Origin: Enterovibrio sp045679545
GTDB lineage: Bacteria; Pseudomonadota; Gammaproteobacteria; Enterobacterales; Vibrionaceae
Assembly: GCF_045679545.1 (NCBI RefSeq)
Contig: NZ_CP166194.1
Coordinates: 2,170,001-2,234,000 of the forward strand
Length of the DNA stretch: 64,000 nt
Direction: 5' to 3'
Shown here: positions 61,362 to 64,000 of the stretch, in pieces
How the letters are laid out: each line of letters opens with the position of its first letter
Numbering within the stretch: the first letter of the stretch is position 1
Made by a program: the position numbers and the translations under genes
Notes under the pieces: model-generated
Seen by the model: the letters and a program-made list of their open reading frames with translations, nothing else
The model's database searches: none
What the model was told of the DNA's origin: nothing

Positions 61362-61504
61362 TTCCCAAGTCCCCGCACGATTCACCAAAGAACCGCCATA
61401 TCCGCCGATATATTCACACATCAAGATCTTAAAACTGATTTCCCTTTACCCTACAAAGTCGCTTTCAGTACTCTAAACACACTGTTAAGACGTAAGGACG
61501 CGCA

Positions 61505-62668
61505 ATGGAAGCTACAAAGCCTGTTTTTGATTTCGACAACGAACTCGACCGCACAGCCACCAGCAGCGACAAATGGGATAAATACAAAGATCAGGATATT
61601 CTTCCCATGTGGGTCGCTGACAGCGATTTCCAATCCCCACCTGCCGTACTAGAAGCCTTACATGCGCGTATTAACCATGGCGTTTTTGGCTATACACACG
61701 CGCCTGAACGCCTCACAGAAATTTTTGTTGCCCGCATGGCAGAACGCTATGACTGGCACATTCAGCCTGAATGGGTGGTGTATTTACCTGGTCTAGTTTG
61801 TGGATTGAACATTGCCGCGCGGGCGTTGACCGAGCAAGGGCAAACCATCATTAGCCCTAGCCCTATTTATCCTCCGTTTATTTCATCTGCCAAATTTGCA
61901 GAGCGCCCATTGGTCAAAGCGCCTGTGGTATTAAAAAACGGCAGATGGTTACCAGACCTGCAAGATGCAGGAAATCAGTTAGCCGACAACGGTGGTTTGC
62001 TGCAAATGTGTAACCCGCTTAATCCCGGCGGCACGGTTTATCGACGTGACGAGCTCGAAGCAACGCTGGCTTTCGCCGAAAAACATCACCTACTCGTCTG
62101 CTCTGATGAAATTCACTGCGACCTGATTTTGGACAACGAACACAAACACATGCCTTTCGCCAGCTTAAATGACAACGCAGCACAGCGCAGTGTGACATTA
62201 ATGGCGCCAAGCAAAACCTTCAACATCGCCGGATTGGGGGCGTCTATCGCCATCATTCCTAACGCTGACATACGGGCGCGATTTAACAAAGTAAAACGCG
62301 GTATTGTACCGGGCGTAAGCCTTCTTGCTTTCACCGCCGCGGAAGCTGCTTATGAACATGGCGAGTCATGGTTGCAAGCACAACTGGCGTATTTGGCGGG
62401 GCATCGAGACTATCTGATGCGAGAAATCAATGCCCTACCCGGCTTAAAGCTAGAACACATTGAAGCCACCTATTTAGCGTGGATTGATTGCAGCAAATTA
62501 CCTGTCGATAATCCTTTCCGTTTCTTTGAGCAAGCGGGAGTCGGTATGTCACCGGGACTGGATTTTGGTAACCGACAATTTGTGAGACTCAATTTCGGCT
62601 GCACACGAAAAACCTTGGAAGAAGCGGTACGCAGAATGAGAGCCGCGATTGCCACACTTGACCTTTAA
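61505..62668 (+). CDS. PatB/MalY-type PLP lyase (cystathionine beta-lyase)
   Basis: 387-residue aspartate-aminotransferase-fold enzyme. The N-terminal DKWDKYKDQDILPMWVADSDF is diagnostic of MalY/PatB proteins (cited in part as KWDKY and LPMWVADSDF). The PLP Lys is in MAPSKTFNIAGL near residue 236, with SDEIHCDLIL before it and RLNFGCTR for the carboxylate Arg. It cleaves C-S bonds of cystathionine or cysteine. Single gene. Confidence 0.9.
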   Translation: MEATKPVFDFDNELDRTATSSDKWDKYKDQDILPMWVADSDFQSPPAVLEALHARINHGVFGYTHAPERLTEIFVARMAERYDWHIQPEWVVYLPGLVCGLNIAARALTEQGQTIISPSPIYPPFISSAKFAERPLVKAPVVLKNGRWLPDLQDAGNQLADNGGLLQMCNPLNPGGTVYRRDELEATLAFAEKHHLLVCSDEIHCDLILDNEHKHMPFASLNDNAAQRSVTLMAPSKTFNIAGLGASIAIIPNADIRARFNKVKRGIVPGVSLLAFTAAEAAYEHGESWLQAQLAYLAGHRDYLMREINALPGLKLEHIEATYLAWIDCSKLPVDNPFRFFEQAGVGMSPGLDFGNRQFVRLNFGCTRKTLEEAVRRMRAAIATLDL

Positions 62669-62703
62669 TTTTCTACTAAACAAACACCTACATTTGCATC
62701 CGA

Positions 62704-62744
62704 AACATTACGTTGCTCACCGCATAGGAGAGCAACGTAATGTT
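62704..62744. repeat. Long perfect hairpin between patB-like gene and GGDEF gene
   Basis: AACATTACGTTGCTC and GAGCAACGTAATGTT, a perfect 15-bp stem with an 11-base loop (ACCGCATAGGA). There is no T-tract, so it is not a classical terminator. The 62669-62926 gap holds no other gene. Confidence 0.65.
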
Positions 62745-62926
62745 GTTGCAATACCAAGCAAACACTCCGCCGCATCGCTATCAACAATCATCAACATGAA
62801 AGATTTCAATGGAGATGAAAAACAAAACGGTTGACCAATTAAAAAAATGGAATAAACTGCCGGAAAAACAAGACATACATCACATAAATACCCTGATTGT
62901 TATCAACTGGCCTGTAGCGATTGACC

Positions 62927-64000
62927 ATGCAAATATCTTCCAACGTGAATCGTTCTCTCCCCTATTCATTCGTTCGCGTGTTCATCTTATCGCTTCTTGT
63001 TGTGTCCATGGCGTTGCAACTTTTCAATATGCTCCATACACAAGGTCTGGTAAGACAGCTACAAACCAACTTTCATAGTATTTTTGAAACTATTCGCCGC
63101 TTTGGTTCTTACTACAACAACACACCCAGCTTAGTGATGAGCAAAGGCATTCATGAAAGCAATGGTGTCAGTTTATTGGTGCGGCAAGACGCTATGTCAG
63201 TAAAGGAACTTACTCCAGGGGTGCTGAAATTACGCGCGCAGGTTGAAGCACTTGCTCCCGATAGCGTCTGGACGATTGCCGTACTCGAACATCCGAGCCT
63301 GTACGCACATTTCCTCCCTTTGCGAAATCAATACAGTGACGCCTTTGATCAATATCGCTTAAACGATGTTATAGAGCGTGTCGTTGTGCGTGAGCATCTA
63401 AATAATACGTACCAAGAATTCTATGGGTGCAATCTGCTCATGACCGAACCTTATGTTGAAGAAGGCACGAAGCAACGCATCAGAACTGTGTATTACCCCA
63501 TTCACAATCGCCAAGCTTTGAATGCACTGGTCGCTGTCGATTTAAAAGAAAGCCACATTCAAGATCAGCTTGATGCCTACAACGCGCTACATCACACCAC
63601 TCTTAACATTAATGGCGCGCACAATGTGTACACCACAACCGCGCATTTTCCATGTTCAAATGCCGCCACGTTTAGAATCGGATTCTCCTTCACAGATGTC
63701 ATACTGAAAGCCCTGTGGCCCTCATTGGTGCTGGCGATTTTGTATCTATTCGGCTCACGTATCTTGCGCCAAAAAGGACGCTCGATTAAAACCGACAAAA
63801 TGACCAACCTCTATCGTCGCGATTACTACGAGCCAAAACTAAAACGCATGACCAGCTTTTCGTTGCTCATTCTTGATATTGACTATTTCAAGAAAATTAA
63901 CGACACCCATGGCCACGCAAAAGGCGATGAAGTGCTGTCGAAATGTGCTCAAATTATCTCATCTCAGATCCGAACTGGTGACGCCGCCATACGCTGGGGA
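62927..64000 (+). CDS. Membrane-bound diguanylate cyclase (GGDEF), 3' end outside window
   Basis: Frame open for 358 codons to the last base. One N-terminal membrane helix (about residues 15-36), a periplasmic sensor region of about 230 residues, a second helix (about 272-290) and the start of a GGDEF domain with DKMTNLYRRDYYE and LLILDIDYFKKINDTHGHAKGDEVL. The window ends at IRWG, just before the GGDEF signature itself, so catalytic competence cannot be checked. In-frame stop upstream supports this start. Confidence 0.88.
   Translation, partial: MQISSNVNRSLPYSFVRVFILSLLVVSMALQLFNMLHTQGLVRQLQTNFHSIFETIRRFGSYYNNTPSLVMSKGIHESNGVSLLVRQDAMSVKELTPGVLKLRAQVEALAPDSVWTIAVLEHPSLYAHFLPLRNQYSDAFDQYRLNDVIERVVVREHLNNTYQEFYGCNLLMTEPYVEEGTKQRIRTVYYPIHNRQALNALVAVDLKESHIQDQLDAYNALHHTTLNINGAHNVYTTTAHFPCSNAATFRIGFSFTDVILKALWPSLVLAILYLFGSRILRQKGRSIKTDKMTNLYRRDYYEPKLKRMTSFSLLILDIDYFKKINDTHGHAKGDEVLSKCAQIISSQIRTGDAAIRWG

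Overview
The window looks like chromosomal DNA of a marine gammaproteobacterium, most likely a member of the Vibrionaceae. This rests on the tol-pal/cyd block, the mnm-free cmoAB pair, the manganese pyrophosphatase, the fused trpCF, the short TATACCCAA-type inverted repeats and the general protein similarity. No 16S or other definitive marker is present, so the genus is not resolved.

Layout. 1-6565 (+): trp operon trpE(partial)-G-D-CF-B-A. 6616-20790 (-): a biosynthetic island that converges on trp. 21388-22323 (+): its divergent LysR-type regulator. 22491-24319 (+): yciB, yciA, yciI and a small lipoprotein. 24406-28033 (-): RNA modification genes and a sodium-coupled transporter with a perfect TyrR box. 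28421-35768 (mostly +): cardiolipin synthase, MarR regulator, pyrophosphatase, a 37-residue membrane peptide, two tandem tRNA-Ser(GGA) genes (-), a YecA/UPF0149 protein and dbpA. 35877-46739 (-): a BASS transporter, nadA, then cydABX-ybgE and ybgC-tolQRAB-pal-cpoB. 47197-54777 (-): ruvAB and aspS-yebC-ruvC, separated by an ABC exporter and a DoxX-like protein. 55089-64000 (+): DUF72, cmoAB, a zinc-protease-like/inactive transglutaminase/ATP-grasp triad, a PatB-type lyase and a diguanylate cyclase cut by the window end.

The exciting part is 6616-22323. It encodes recognisable homologues of the whole Pseudomonas quinolone signal set: PqsA, PqsB, PqsC, PqsD, PqsE, the LysR receptor PqsR (MvfR), and a PqsH-like FAD monooxygenase. 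In this locus the pqsABCDE order is kept but opened up. An acyl carrier protein, a CrtI-type FAD oxidoreductase, an AurF-type di-iron N-oxygenase and an SCP2 domain protein sit between pqsC and pqsD. A FabG reductase, a ketosynthase, a ketosynthase-like chain-length factor with Lys in place of the catalytic Cys, and a FabZ-like dehydratase follow pqsE. A flavodoxin leads the operon. Fourteen genes run head to tail with tiny gaps or overlaps.

My reading, an inference, is as follows. Anthranilate from the adjacent trp pathway is activated by PqsA. PqsD extends it with malonyl-CoA and PqsE releases 2-aminobenzoylacetate. A dedicated type II system builds and desaturates an acyl chain on the ACP. 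PqsBC joins the two halves. The di-iron enzyme (fed by the flavodoxin) and the PqsH-like enzyme tailor the ring. The product would be an N-oxidised and/or 3-hydroxylated alkyl- or polyenyl-quinolone, sensed by the PqsR homologue. Two 13-bp perfect inverted repeats in the 0.6-kb gap between pqsR and the operon resemble the pqs box. Comparisons with Pseudomonas proteins are from memory, not from an alignment.
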